64,000 nucleotides of DNA from JBHJGM01 sp050331815 (GCA_050331815.1 JBHJGM010000009.1:62001-126000); one strand, 5' to 3'. Shown: positions 1 to 9,092, counted from the first letter of the stretch. Translations and numbers: made by a program. Notes: a model not told the origin generated them from the letters alone.

Positions 1-331
1 TGCGGAAATAAATCAGCCCGAGCCACGAAGCCAGCACCGCGCTCGCCAGCAGAAACAGCCGCATGACCTGCCCGCTGGCTGAGACCACAATCATGCCCGA
101 AAACAAGCGTGTATCCGCCCAGTCCTGCCAGTTCGCGAAAAGGATCGCCTGGGCCACCAGCAGCGCGGTCAGCCCGGCCATCGTAATCCAGGGGATGAGC
201 CGCTGCGCCTGTTTGCCCAACAGCAATTCCAGCAGCAGGAGCCCCAGCGCAAAGCCGCCCAACACCAGTTCCGGCCACAGGGCCAGCCAGTGGTTGGTGT
301 TCGCGAATATGGAAAAGGCTTCGAAATTCAT
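1..331 (-). CDS. nuoN: NADH-quinone oxidoreductase subunit N, N-terminal part (partial)
   Basis: This is the first ~110 residues of the antiporter-like membrane subunit N of complex I, a proton-pumping subunit. The reading frame opens with an ATG at 331 (protein begins MNFEAF) and continues off the left edge with no stop. It is strongly hydrophobic, with helices such as LVLGGFALGLLLLELLLG and a second around WITMAGLTALLVAQAIL. Identity rests mainly on its position just downstream of nuoM in a conserved J-K-L-M-N order, because the conserved core of NuoN lies outside the window. The start is 33 bp after the nuoM stop, which fits one transcript. Confidence 0.85.
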   Translation of the reverse strand, partial: MNFEAFSIFANTNHWLALWPELVLGGFALGLLLLELLLGKQAQRLIPWITMAGLTALLVAQAILFANWQDWADTRLFSGMIVVSASGQVMRLFLLASAVLASWLGLIYFR

Positions 332-364
332 GGCGAGTCTTGGGCCAGGGGCGCAGGCGGCCCG

Positions 365-2026
365 TCAGGGAGCCGGCGGATTCATCTCCGTAACATCCAG
401 GGGCGTTGGGGTAGAAGCCAGTGATGGCGCGGAGGCAGGTACTTCGGAAAGCTCCAGCAGCGGCGCGGTAATCACGTTTTCAGGCAGGCGCTCAAGGTAA
501 GGCGCGGGCGGTTCATCGCCGAGCAGGGCCATCAGTTCCTCGTCGACGACGGTGCCCAGGCCCGTCGGCCAGATGCCAAAGAACAGCAGGGTGCCCAGCA
601 GCAGACTGGCGGGCACGCGTTCGGCCAGGCTGAGGTCCTGCATGGGCTGGCCGTTGGGGTCGGTCTGGCGAAAGGGTTCGCCAAAGCAAATACTTGCCAC
701 TGCGCGCAGCCCGTAAATAGCCGAGATAATAATGCCCGCCACCGCCGGGTAGACCGCCCAGGCATGCGCATCCCACAGGCTCAAAAAGACGCTTAGCTCG
801 CCCCAGAAATTCGCCATGCCGGGCAGGCCGATGTTGGCCATGATGGCAGCGATGAAAAAGCCGGCCAACAGCGGCGTACGCTTGGCCATGCCACCCATCT
901 CGCCCAGATCGTAGGTACCGGTGCGCTGGCAGATGGCCGTCGCCAGCAAAAAGAGCAGCGCCACCGAAAGTCCGTGGGCGAACATCATGAGGATCGCCCC
1001 GCCCCAGCCGATCACGCTGAAGGCCGCGATCCCCAGAAAGGCGTAACCCATATGCATAACCGAGCTGAAGCCCAGCAGCTTTTTCAAATCGCGCTGGGCC
1101 ATTGTGATCAGACCGATGATGATCACGTTGCCCAAGGCCAGGGCGAGGATCCAGGGGGTCCAGATTTCCAGCCCAAGTGGCAGCAGCGGCGCGGCGATTT
1201 GAATCAGACCATAGAGCCCGAATTTTTTCAGTACCCCGGCGTGCAGCATGGCATTCGAGGCCGGGGCCGCCGCGTAGCCACGCGGCGCCCATGAATGAAA
1301 CGGAAAGAGCGAAACGAGGATGCCGAAGCCAAACAAAAGCAACCCGAAGATAATCTCCTGCTGCTCGCCCGAAAACCCTTCCGCTGCCACGTAGGCTTTC
1401 AGGTTGATCAGGTTGAAGCTGCCGGCCGCACCGAAAAAGCCGCTAAAGACATAGAGCGAAATCAGCCCAATAAGCGAAAGCAGCGCGCCGAGGGTCAGAT
1501 AGATGGTCATCTCCATGGCGGCGACACGGCGCTCCGTTCCGCCCCAGATGCCGATCATGATGAAGGTCGGGATCAGTGCCAGCTCGTGGAAGAAGTAAAA
1601 GAAGAAGATGTCGACCGAGGCGAAGGTCCCCATCAGCCCGCCGTGCATGGTCAACAGCAGACCCAGGTAGAGGCTCTTACGCTTGGCCGGCGACTGCAGC
1701 GCGTACAACCCGGCGGCCATGCCTACAATCCCGGCCAGCAGGTACATCGGCAATGAGATGCCGTTGAGCCCCAGGTGCAGCTGCACGCCGAGCCAGTCGA
1801 GCCCGGTACTGGCGATGGTCACAAAGCGATAGCCGCCCGGTCCGGCCTGCGCCTGGCTGTAGAGAAGCGCCAGCACCAGCGACGCCAGAAACGGCACCGC
1901 AAACCCAAGGAAGGCGATGGTGCGCGCGGCGGCCACCCCAAAGCGCTCCGCAAACAAGAGCATCACCGCCGCCACCAGCGGCGAGAGGATCGACAACGGG
2001 ATCAGGTATGGCAGAAATTCGTCCAT
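365..2026 (-). CDS. nuoM: NADH-quinone oxidoreductase subunit M
   Basis: This is the 553-residue antiporter-like proton-pumping subunit M of complex I in the cytoplasmic membrane. It is hydrophobic throughout and holds the family's key segments: FHELALIPTFIMIGIWGG with the conserved Glu of TM5, and FPFHSWAPRGYAAAPASNAM followed by HAGVLKKFGLYG with the conserved Lys residues. The length is a little above the usual ~500, because of a hydrophilic C-terminal tail of ~55 residues after the last helix. The ATG start gives MDEFLPYLIP and lies 16 bp from the nuoL stop. It is part of the J-K-L-M-N block. Confidence 0.96.
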   Translation of the reverse strand: MDEFLPYLIPLSILSPLVAAVMLLFAERFGVAAARTIAFLGFAVPFLASLVLALLYSQAQAGPGGYRFVTIASTGLDWLGVQLHLGLNGISLPMYLLAGIVGMAAGLYALQSPAKRKSLYLGLLLTMHGGLMGTFASVDIFFFYFFHELALIPTFIMIGIWGGTERRVAAMEMTIYLTLGALLSLIGLISLYVFSGFFGAAGSFNLINLKAYVAAEGFSGEQQEIIFGLLLFGFGILVSLFPFHSWAPRGYAAAPASNAMLHAGVLKKFGLYGLIQIAAPLLPLGLEIWTPWILALALGNVIIIGLITMAQRDLKKLLGFSSVMHMGYAFLGIAAFSVIGWGGAILMMFAHGLSVALLFLLATAICQRTGTYDLGEMGGMAKRTPLLAGFFIAAIMANIGLPGMANFWGELSVFLSLWDAHAWAVYPAVAGIIISAIYGLRAVASICFGEPFRQTDPNGQPMQDLSLAERVPASLLLGTLLFFGIWPTGLGTVVDEELMALLGDEPPAPYLERLPENVITAPLLELSEVPASAPSLASTPTPLDVTEMNPPAP

Positions 2027-2042
2027 CGTACGCGCGGGCTCG

Positions 2043-3893
2043 TTACTTCAGGCCCAAAGCCACGGCTCCAAACAGCACCGTGCCAGCCACAAACCACCAG
2101 ACATAGCCCTGAATGCTGCCCGTATGCAGGCTGCGGCCCAGCAACCCGAACAATCCCGCCAGACCCGCCGAGCCACGGACCAGCAGCCCGTTGATCAACA
2201 GCAAGTCGAGGAACGCCAGCAGATCGGCTACGCGCTGCTGGATTTGGTTGACGTAAAAAGCATAGATCGCATCGAACCAGAGCCGCTGCTTCAAAAAGCC
2301 GTAGACAACCGGCACCGCCTTGGCCAGACGATCCTCGCGCGCCCCCACCCCGTACAAAAGAGCTGAACCCGCCAGGCCGCCCAGATAGCAAAGCGTAGTG
2401 ACAATGACAACCAGGGTCTTGCTGCCGGCTTCGGCGATCGACTCGTGCACGCCTTCCAGCGTCGGCTTGATGACCTCACCCAGTCCCCAGGGCCAGAACG
2501 AGAGAAAGCCACCGGCCAGCGCCAGCACCGCCAAGACAACGAGCGGCAGGCACATCGCCCAGCCATTCTCGCGGGCGTGAGAGGCATCGTCAGACTTGGG
2601 CGCCCCGAGAAACGCCGTCCAGAAAAGCCGGCCCATGTAAAGCGCGGTCAAAAAGGCCGAGAGGCACAGCAACCAGAAGGCCGTGAGGTCGCCTTCGACA
2701 TGCGCTGCTTCGATGATGCCGTCCTTGGAAAAGTAGCCCGAGGTCAGAAACACGCCGCAGAGCGCTACGGTGCCAATCGCGAAGGTGGCGGTCGTAATTG
2801 GCATGCGCTTGTACAGCCCGCCCATCTTGAAAATGTCCTGCTCGTGGTGGCAGGCATGGATGACCGACCCCGCACCCAGAAACAACAGCGCCTTGAAAAA
2901 GGCGTGGGTGATCATGTGGAAAAGCGCCAGTTGCCAGTAGCCCAGGCCCACCGCTGCGGCCATGTAACCCAGCTGCGCCAGCGTCGAGTAAGCCAGAATG
3001 CGCTTGATGTCGCTTTGGGCCAGGGCGCAAAAGCCTGCGTAGAGTGTCATCGAAACGCCCAGCCAGAGGATGATCTCCTCGACGGGCGGCAGCATAAAGG
3101 CCGTGCGACAAAGCAGGTAGATGCCCGCCGCGACCATGGTGGCCGCGTGAATCAGGGCCGACACCGGGGTGGGTCCGGCCATCGCGTCCGGCAGCCAGAC
3201 GTGCAGCGGAAACTGCGCACTCTTGCCGATGAAGCCGCAGATCAGCAACGCCGCCAGACCAAACGGCACTGCCTCCGGGCTGACCATGACCAGCGGCGCG
3301 AGCTCGCTCAGGTTGACCGTGCCGTAGTGCCAGAAGCACCAGATGATCCCGATCAGGAAACCGAAGTCTCCCACCCGGTTCACGATGAACGCTTTCATCG
3401 AGGCGTTGGCCGCCTCCGCCTTCGACGCGTAGTGACCGATCAGCATGTACGAGGCAAAGCCGACCAGCTCCCAGGCGATGAAGAGCATGAAGAGGTTGTC
3501 GGCCAGCACGATGCCGGTCATCGCAAACATAAAGATGGACAGCCCGCCAAAGTAGCGGCCCTTGGCCCGGTCCTCCTCCATGTAGCCGAGGCTGAAAAGG
3601 TGAATCAGAAAGGCCACGAAGGTGACCATCACCAGTGTGGATGCCGCCACCTTATCAAAGAGAAAGCCCAGCCGCAGATCGAAGTGCCCAAGGGTCAGCC
3701 AACTGACACTTTCGCGGATGGGCAGCCCGTCCCACTGGATAACAGTGATCAGAGTGGTGACCGCCATCGTCCCGCAGGCAGCCACCGAAACCGCTCCCGC
3801 CAGCCAGCCCACGCGTCGCAGAAACAGCGCGATGAGCACCGCCGCCACCAGAGGAGTTAGCCAGATGCCAAGGAGCAGGTAGGTCGGGTTCAT
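2043..3893 (-). CDS. nuoL: NADH-quinone oxidoreductase subunit L
   Basis: This 616-residue protein is the distal antiporter-like proton-pumping subunit of complex I, the one carrying the long lateral helix. Characteristic segments are visible: FIAWELVGFASYMLIGHY (conserved TM5 Glu), then KAFIVNRVGDFGFLIGI, and FPLHVWLPDAMAGPTPVSAL with IHAATMVAAGIYL. The Lys-bearing KRILAYSTLAQLGYM follows. The length fits the family (~610-620). Start MNPTYLLLGIW is the first ATG of the frame, 34 bp downstream of the nuoK stop. Confidence 0.97.
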   Translation of the reverse strand: MNPTYLLLGIWLTPLVAAVLIALFLRRVGWLAGAVSVAACGTMAVTTLITVIQWDGLPIRESVSWLTLGHFDLRLGFLFDKVAASTLVMVTFVAFLIHLFSLGYMEEDRAKGRYFGGLSIFMFAMTGIVLADNLFMLFIAWELVGFASYMLIGHYASKAEAANASMKAFIVNRVGDFGFLIGIIWCFWHYGTVNLSELAPLVMVSPEAVPFGLAALLICGFIGKSAQFPLHVWLPDAMAGPTPVSALIHAATMVAAGIYLLCRTAFMLPPVEEIILWLGVSMTLYAGFCALAQSDIKRILAYSTLAQLGYMAAAVGLGYWQLALFHMITHAFFKALLFLGAGSVIHACHHEQDIFKMGGLYKRMPITTATFAIGTVALCGVFLTSGYFSKDGIIEAAHVEGDLTAFWLLCLSAFLTALYMGRLFWTAFLGAPKSDDASHARENGWAMCLPLVVLAVLALAGGFLSFWPWGLGEVIKPTLEGVHESIAEAGSKTLVVIVTTLCYLGGLAGSALLYGVGAREDRLAKAVPVVYGFLKQRLWFDAIYAFYVNQIQQRVADLLAFLDLLLINGLLVRGSAGLAGLFGLLGRSLHTGSIQGYVWWFVAGTVLFGAVALGLK

Positions 3894-3927
3894 CGGTTTG
3901 GGAAGGCGTCAGGGAACAGGGAGGGCG

Positions 3928-4233
3928 TCAGTTTTTCAACGAGGCCAGTTCGTCGACCAGGATGGTCTGGCGGCGGCGGTACAAGGCCACGATAATGGCC
4001 AGTCCCACGGCCACCTCGGCGGCGGCCACCGTGATGATGAAGAACACGAAAATGTTGCCGTCGAGCATGTTGTTGTAGCGCGAGAAGGCGACCAGGGCCA
4101 AATTCACCGCGTTGAGCATCAGCTCCAGGCACATGTACATCACCAGCACGTTGCGCCGTACCGTCAACCCGAACAGCCCCACAAAAAAGAGCATCGAGGC
4201 GACGATCAGGTAGGCGTTGAGACTGATGGGCAT
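3928..4233 (-). CDS. nuoK: NADH-quinone oxidoreductase subunit K
   Basis: This small three-helix membrane subunit of complex I (101 residues, the usual size) lies next to the quinone-proximal proton path. The signature LVMYMCLELMLNAVNLALVAF holds the conserved membrane Glu in the second helix. A second conserved Glu sits in the third helix (VAAAEVAVGLAIIVALYRRR). The start MPISLNAYLIVASMLFFVG lies 39 bp after nuoJ. All surrounding genes are complex I subunits in the standard order. Confidence 0.96.
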   Translation of the reverse strand: MPISLNAYLIVASMLFFVGLFGLTVRRNVLVMYMCLELMLNAVNLALVAFSRYNNMLDGNIFVFFIITVAAAEVAVGLAIIVALYRRRQTILVDELASLKN

Positions 4234-4272
4234 GCGGTTGAGACGCTGGGAGGGCGATAAAGAAGGAGCGAT

Positions 4273-4953
4273 TCAGCTGCCGAGCATCGGCGAGCGTTTT
4301 TTGGTGGGCTTGGCCTCAGGGTCGTATTTTCGCGAGATGACAATCACGCCGATCATCGCGATCAGCAGTAGAAAACCCGTCACCTGAAACGGCAGCATGT
4401 ACTTGCTAAAGAGCCCGGCACCGTATCCACGGATGGAGCGTGCGTAGGTCATCGCCTGCAGAGAGGCGGCCTCGCTTTCGACCTGCAGGACATAGGCTTC
4501 GTCTTCTGTCGACAGCGCGGTGGTCGGTGCCTCCGGTACGATTACGGTGGGAAACTCCGCCGCCTCAACCGGGTCACCCACGTGGCCGGCTTCTTCCTGA
4601 ATCAGGTAAACCGAGCCCGTCATCAGCAGAAGCAGGGCGATCACGCTCGCTACTATGGAGAGGGTCTGCGGGCGCGGGCGCTTGGGTGTTTCCACCTCGA
4701 TCAACATGATGATGAAGAGGAACAGCACCATGACCGCCCCCGCGTACACCACCACCTGCAAGGCGGCCAAAAAGAACGCCTCCAGCAGCACGAACAGCCC
4801 GGCCAGTCCCACAAAAGAGACAATCATGAACATCGCACTGTTGACCGGGTTGCGATTAAGCACCACCAGCACGGCGGGAAGCAGCGTCAGGACCGCAAAA
4901 ACAATAAATAGCGCGTCGGAAACCGAAAGCATCGAAGCAGCGAAGCTAGCCAC
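4273..4953 (-). CDS. nuoJ: NADH-quinone oxidoreductase subunit J
   Basis: This is membrane subunit J of complex I (226 residues, longer than the common ~165-200). The conserved TM3 stretch LQVVVYAGAVMVLFLFIIML, which forms the pi-bulge region near the quinone site, is present. After the fourth helix a ~70-residue hydrophilic, Glu-rich insertion (residues ~115-185) precedes a final helix and a basic tail. The start used gives MASFAASMLSV; a second Met eight residues later is also possible. The gene lies 62 bp downstream of nuoI. Confidence 0.94.
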   Translation of the reverse strand: MASFAASMLSVSDALFIVFAVLTLLPAVLVVLNRNPVNSAMFMIVSFVGLAGLFVLLEAFFLAALQVVVYAGAVMVLFLFIIMLIEVETPKRPRPQTLSIVASVIALLLLMTGSVYLIQEEAGHVGDPVEAAEFPTVIVPEAPTTALSTEDEAYVLQVESEAASLQAMTYARSIRGYGAGLFSKYMLPFQVTGFLLLIAMIGVIVISRKYDPEAKPTKKRSPMLGS

Positions 4954-5015
4954 ATCCGTCTGGCCGGATAAAGCAAAATTCCACCAGTCAGCCGGAATAG
5001 TTCCGGACGGGAGGC

Positions 5016-5567
5016 TTAGTGGTGTCTCCCACCCGAGGCAGCAACTTCGGCTGCCTCACGTTTCTTGTCCCACTTGTAGTGGCGGTCTGGGAGCGTGCCG
5101 CCCAGCTCCAGTAGCTTGTCCTTGTGGTAGACGAGTTCTTCGCGTGAGTAACCCGAAACCGAGTAAGTGTCCTGCAAAAAGATAGCTTCCTCAGGGCAGA
5201 CTTCCTGACACAGCCCGCAGTAGATGCAGCGCAGCATATTGATCTCAAAGTCCTGGGGCTCTTTTTCGACGTGCGCGGTTTGGCTTGCCTCGTCGATTTC
5301 GCTCGGGGTGATGCGAATAGCCTTGGGTGGACAGACAAATTCGCACAACTGACAGGAAACGCATTTCACGCGATCGTTCGGATCCTTCACCAGCGTGGGC
5401 ACGCCGCGATAGCCGTCCGGAATCTCCGGGCGGTGATCGGGATATTCGAGCGTGACCGCCGGCTTGAAGATGTTGCGGAAGGTCACCTTGAGGCCCGCAG
5501 CGACTTGCGGTATCCCGGTACGCTCCAGCGCACTTAGCGGCTTACGTTCACAAACTTTGACGGCCAT
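5016..5567 (-). CDS. nuoI: NADH-quinone oxidoreductase subunit I (two 4Fe-4S clusters)
   Basis: This ferredoxin-like subunit of complex I carries clusters N6a and N6b that pass electrons toward N2 and quinone. Two complete CxxCxxCxxxCP motifs are visible: CVSCQLCEFVCPP and CIYCGLCQEVCPEE. The upstream motif FRNIFKPAVTLEYPD matches the amphipathic N-terminal helix of the family. Length is 183 residues; the C-terminus ends in two histidines. It starts with ATG (MAVKVCERK) 24 bp downstream of nuoH. Confidence 0.97.
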   Translation of the reverse strand: MAVKVCERKPLSALERTGIPQVAAGLKVTFRNIFKPAVTLEYPDHRPEIPDGYRGVPTLVKDPNDRVKCVSCQLCEFVCPPKAIRITPSEIDEASQTAHVEKEPQDFEINMLRCIYCGLCQEVCPEEAIFLQDTYSVSGYSREELVYHKDKLLELGGTLPDRHYKWDKKREAAEVAASGGRHH

Positions 5568-5591
5568 ATCGGAAAAGCGGTTCGGCGAAAA

Positions 5592-6704
5592 TTAGACAGA
5601 GTCGTAAATGGCGATGGCGATAGCATAGAAGACAAGGTTGGCAACCGCCAGCGGTAGCAGCACTTTCCAGCCCAGCGCCATAACCTGGTCGTAACGGTAG
5701 CGGGGCAGCGTCCAGCGAATCCACATGAAGAAAAAGACCAGAAAGAGCGTCTTGGCGATGAACCAGCCGATACTGAGGATCGTGCCCAGCAGGTTTTCGG
5801 GCCACGGATTGGCGATGCCCGGAAGGAAATTCCAGCCTCCAAAGAACAGCACCGTGAAGACCGCCGAGCCAATGAACATGTGGGCGTACTCGGACACGAA
5901 AAACAGCCCGAATTTAAAGCTGCCGTATTCGGTGTGAAAACCGCCCACGAGTTCCGTCTCCGACTCCGGCATGTCGAAGGGCAGACGGTTGGTCTCAGCA
6001 AAAAGCGCGGTTAGAAAAATCAGCGCGGAGACCGGCTGGAGCAGAATTAGCCACAAACCTTCCTGGTAAGCCACCACGTTGACCAGACTGAGGCTGTTCG
6101 CGCTGACCAGATTCAGATCGCTATGCACGCCGCCAGCGGGGCTCGCCATCAGGAACACCGGCAGAATCGACAGGCCCATCGCAAGCTCGTAGGAAATCAT
6201 CTGCGCCGAGGACCGAATGCCGCCCAGAAACGGGTATTTGCTGTTCGCCGCCCAGCCCGCCAGCACGATGCCGTACACGCCCAGCGAACTGACCGCGAAG
6301 ATGAACAGTATGCCCAAGTCGAGGTTGGCCAACAGCATGGGCGAGGCGCCCTCCTCGCCGTACCAGACCCCGAAAGGCACCACCGTCATCGTGACCAGGG
6401 CCGGAATCAGCGCCACCAGCGGGGCGAGGTAGTAGTAAACCTTGTTCACGTGCCCGGGGACCGGGTCTTCCTTAAAGAGGAACTTCAGCCCGTCGGCCGG
6501 CAGCTGAAAAATGCCCAGCCGCCGGATGAAACGACCGATGATGGGCAGGCCTCCGACGAGCGGCACATTCGTTCGGTTAGGGCCAACCCGTCCCTGAATC
6601 CAGCTTGATACCTTGCGCTCGGCCAGGACCGAGTAGCCCGAGAAAGTCATCACGGCGATGACCACGGTCAGCGCATAGGCAATTTTTATCAGGACTTCGA
6701 TCAT
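5592..6704 (-). CDS. nuoH: NADH-quinone oxidoreductase subunit H
   Basis: Subunit H forms most of the quinone-binding chamber in the membrane arm. Seen: the N-terminal helix, then ERKVSSWIQGRVGPNR, the hallmark loop, and FAETNRLPFDMPESETELVGGFHTEY (in parts), the acidic loop that contacts NuoD/NuoB. The open frame runs further upstream, but the ATG at 6704 (protein MIEVLIKIAYALTVV) gives the normal family N-terminus and a length of 370. The upstream 38 codons overlap the spacer after nuoG and are not homologous-looking. Confidence 0.96.
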   Translation of the reverse strand: MIEVLIKIAYALTVVIAVMTFSGYSVLAERKVSSWIQGRVGPNRTNVPLVGGLPIIGRFIRRLGIFQLPADGLKFLFKEDPVPGHVNKVYYYLAPLVALIPALVTMTVVPFGVWYGEEGASPMLLANLDLGILFIFAVSSLGVYGIVLAGWAANSKYPFLGGIRSSAQMISYELAMGLSILPVFLMASPAGGVHSDLNLVSANSLSLVNVVAYQEGLWLILLQPVSALIFLTALFAETNRLPFDMPESETELVGGFHTEYGSFKFGLFFVSEYAHMFIGSAVFTVLFFGGWNFLPGIANPWPENLLGTILSIGWFIAKTLFLVFFFMWIRWTLPRYRYDQVMALGWKVLLPLAVANLVFYAIAIAIYDSV

Positions 6705-6745
6705 CGTCTTGGCAGCGCGGCGCTGAGAAAAGGTGGCACAGCGGT

Positions 6746-8467
6746 TTAGACCGTCGCCGGCTCCGCGGCCTCGGCGGATTCCGCTTCGGGCGCGTAGTGC
6801 AGGCTTGGTCCCTCGCAAAAGGGAAGTTCCTTCCAGGCCGCGGCGTCAAGCAGCAAGCCTTCGTCGCTGATATCCTTGAACGAAATCCCCTTGAGCGCCT
6901 CCACTGCGCCTGACAACTCGCGCCAGAGCTGCGCAATGGATGCCGTAGGCCCGGGCGACTCCTTTTTCAACAGCGCCGCCAGCCGGTCCAGCAGTACACC
7001 ATCGGCAACCAGACCCGCCGGTCCCGGCACTGCCTGATCAAAGCGCTGCAGCCGGAACTGCTGGTTGATGAACGAGCCGCGCTTTTCGAAAACCGTCAGG
7101 CTTGGCAGCACCACCCGGGCCGCCTCGCTGGTCGCGTTGGCCTGCGTGCCGATGTAAATGATGTTAGCTTTCTTGAGCTTTTCCTTAGGGAAGCCGGCGG
7201 TGGTCAGGTCCTGATTGACGACGACCACGGTCTGCACTTCGCCCTGCTCCACTTGCTCGCGCAGGGTCGAGAGCTCAGCCACGGGCAACTCACGCGAAAG
7301 CCCGGTGACGAGCGCCCCACGCACATTTGGCGTGCGATCCTTGGAAATAAGCAGGCTATCGCCTTCGCCGGTTTGCCCGATCAGGTGCACCCCGCCCGGC
7401 TCTACCTCAATGACTTTACGCAAGAGATACTGCTCCTCGACACTCATGTGCCCGTTTGCCACATAGGCGATACCGGTCACGCTCAAAAGCTCAACCGCCC
7501 GTGCCAGCGCTTCTTCGGCGTCTGACTTATGCCCGTCCGCCCGGAATTGCGTGAGGCGGTTCTCGGACTCAACCTGCTTGTAGAGCATGCGGCCCGAATC
7601 GCTCATCCAGGTGTCGTTGACGGCGTCGTTGCGGCGCGGGGTGATGCGGTAGACCTTTCCCTCGCGGCTCCACACTTCGGTGTTCACCCCAACCGAGCTC
7701 TCCGTGCAGATGCCCTTGACCGGCTTCAAAAACCAGACGCGCATTTTGAAGCGGAAGTCCGTGCTGGTCAGCGCGCCGACCGGGCAGATGTCGACCGTGT
7801 TCAGCGAGTAATTCGAGTCGAGTTCGCGGCCTGGATGGCAGGTCAAGGTGGAATGGCTGCCGCGGTCGATGAAGCCCAGAATCGGATCTTCGATGATCTC
7901 GTTGCAAAAGCGGATACAGCGCGAGCAGAGGATGCAGCGCTCGTCATCAAGGGTGACGCGCGGCCCGAGCCGGGTGCGCTTGGGCTTGACGTTCTTGTCT
8001 TCGACAAAGCGCGAGTAGCCCCGCCCGTAATCGGTCGCAAACTCCTGCAAGCGACACTCCCCGGCCTGGTCGCAAATCGGACAGTCCAGCGGGTGATTCA
8101 CCAGCAAAAACTCCATCACGCCCTCCTGGCACTCCTTGACCATTTTCGACTGTGTCTTCAGGTGCAGGTTGGGCGATACCTTGGAGTTGCAGGCGATGGC
8201 CGGCTTCGGCATCCAGCCGATCTTCTGCTTGCCGGTGGCCTCGTCGATAATCGGCTCCTTAGTCGCGCGGTCGGCCATGGGCATGCCCATTTCCACCAGA
8301 CACATTCGACAGTTACCGGCCACGCTCAGCTTTGGGTGGTAGCAATAATGCGGGATCTCGATGCCGATTTGTTCCAGCGCGTCGATGCAATTGAGCCCGG
8401 CGGGCACTTCGTATTCCTTGCCGTCGACGTTGATGGTCACCAGCTGCGGTTTTTCGTCTGCAATCAT
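6746..8467 (-). CDS. nuoG: NADH-quinone oxidoreductase subunit G (short form)
   Basis: This is the iron-sulfur subunit of the NADH-oxidising arm. Residues ~10-95 form a 2Fe-2S ferredoxin domain (HYCYHPKLSVAGNCRMCLVE). Then come CPICDQAGECRLQ, which with its upstream His forms the N5-type site, and a 4Fe-4S site, RCILCSRCIRFCNE, with CPVGALTS further on. The remaining ~330 residues correspond to a shortened molybdopterin-oxidoreductase-like domain. At 573 residues it is clearly shorter than NuoG of E. coli (about 900). The region where an N7-type CxxCxxxC would sit reads GICTESSVGVN, with only one Cys, so the extra N7 cluster is probably absent. Start MIADEKPQLVTINVDGKEY is the first ATG. Confidence 0.94.
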   Translation of the reverse strand: MIADEKPQLVTINVDGKEYEVPAGLNCIDALEQIGIEIPHYCYHPKLSVAGNCRMCLVEMGMPMADRATKEPIIDEATGKQKIGWMPKPAIACNSKVSPNLHLKTQSKMVKECQEGVMEFLLVNHPLDCPICDQAGECRLQEFATDYGRGYSRFVEDKNVKPKRTRLGPRVTLDDERCILCSRCIRFCNEIIEDPILGFIDRGSHSTLTCHPGRELDSNYSLNTVDICPVGALTSTDFRFKMRVWFLKPVKGICTESSVGVNTEVWSREGKVYRITPRRNDAVNDTWMSDSGRMLYKQVESENRLTQFRADGHKSDAEEALARAVELLSVTGIAYVANGHMSVEEQYLLRKVIEVEPGGVHLIGQTGEGDSLLISKDRTPNVRGALVTGLSRELPVAELSTLREQVEQGEVQTVVVVNQDLTTAGFPKEKLKKANIIYIGTQANATSEAARVVLPSLTVFEKRGSFINQQFRLQRFDQAVPGPAGLVADGVLLDRLAALLKKESPGPTASIAQLWRELSGAVEALKGISFKDISDEGLLLDAAAWKELPFCEGPSLHYAPEAESAEAAEPATV

Positions 8468-8491
8468 TGTGAAAGAGAAACGTGGAAGAAT

Positions 8492-8725
8492 TTAAATCGC
8501 ACGAGCGTGCAACACTGCCTTGGAGTTTCGTGGCAAGAGTTGCATTGCTCTCAAAGTTAAAAACGCCTGGGTCTCACCGTCCAGGCGTACAAATTCAACT
8601 TCGTAAGCCTCAGGAACGTGATACACCGCTGCAATCGTGCCAAGATACCCTTTGCGCAAACCTGAGTGAGCGACCTCCTCGGCAAGCTGTACGCAATCTA
8701 ACTCCTTGAATTTCATTTCAGTCAC
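8492..8725 (-). CDS. DUF4926 domain protein
   Basis: This 77-residue protein resembles DUF4926: KELDCVQLAEEVAHSGLRKG, then YLGTIAAVYHVPEAYEVEFV and a final DGETQAFLTLRAMQL. DUF4926 proteins usually sit directly after a DUF6883 gene, and that is the case here; the function of the pair is not established. The start is either GTG at 8725, which overlaps the DUF6883 stop in the string GTGACTGA and would couple translation, or the ATG three codons later at 8716. It is inserted between nuoF and nuoG, in the same orientation. The family call is from memory of its consensus. Confidence 0.75.
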   Translation of the reverse strand: MTEMKFKELDCVQLAEEVAHSGLRKGYLGTIAAVYHVPEAYEVEFVRLDGETQAFLTLRAMQLLPRNSKAVLHARAI

Positions 8726-9092
8726 GACTTTTAGGAAGCGGGAAGCAGGTCACAAAACTAAAGTAATCTGTTTCATAGGGCAGCAGCCAGGCTGTTCTGA
8801 CGAGCGACCAGATGCCGGCATTGCTCTCAAAATGCTATCAACGTGAACTAGATACCCATATTGACATTCTTTTGAGAGGACTGGAACGCATGAACTGGCC
8901 TGTTGAAGCAGTGCAGCATGTAACTTGTCAGGATGATTTCTGGAAAATCCGACAGATTCGAAAAACTCACATTTTGAGCTACCGACAGGATGCGCAGCGT
9001 TGAGCAAGTAATCTTGGATTTTTTCCTCGCGAATACTCAGCCTGCATATGTTCCAAGATTCCTCCCAGGATTTGGATATCTAACTGCAAAAA
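8718..9092 (-). pseudogene. DUF6883-like gene, frameshifted
   Basis: In one minus-strand frame (upstream part) I read SIREEKIQDYLLNAAHPVGS, then KCEFFESVGFSRNHPDKLHA and YGYLVHVDSILRA. In another frame (downstream part, from about 8818) I read AGIWSLVRTAWLLPYETDY followed by FSFVTCFPLPKSRD and a stop at 8718. Joined, these follow the DUF6883 pattern: YLLN..HP.G, FF..LGF, a YG.. strand, a V-T-W strand and a final FVT.FP. One base is missing near 8820. The N-terminus also lacks an ATG in the correct frame, so the gene is probably decayed, unless programmed frameshifting or a sequencing error explains it. It fills the nuoF-nuoG gap and is overlapped by DUF4926. Confidence 0.65.

Noticed and set aside
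2445..3860. 471-codon plus-strand frame opposite nuoL
   Set aside because: It lies wholly antisense to nuoL and its product is Arg/Gln/His-rich without motifs.
8812..9003. 63-codon plus-strand frame in the nuoF-nuoG gap
   Set aside because: The minus strand carries the recognisable DUF6883 pattern; the plus frame is its shadow.
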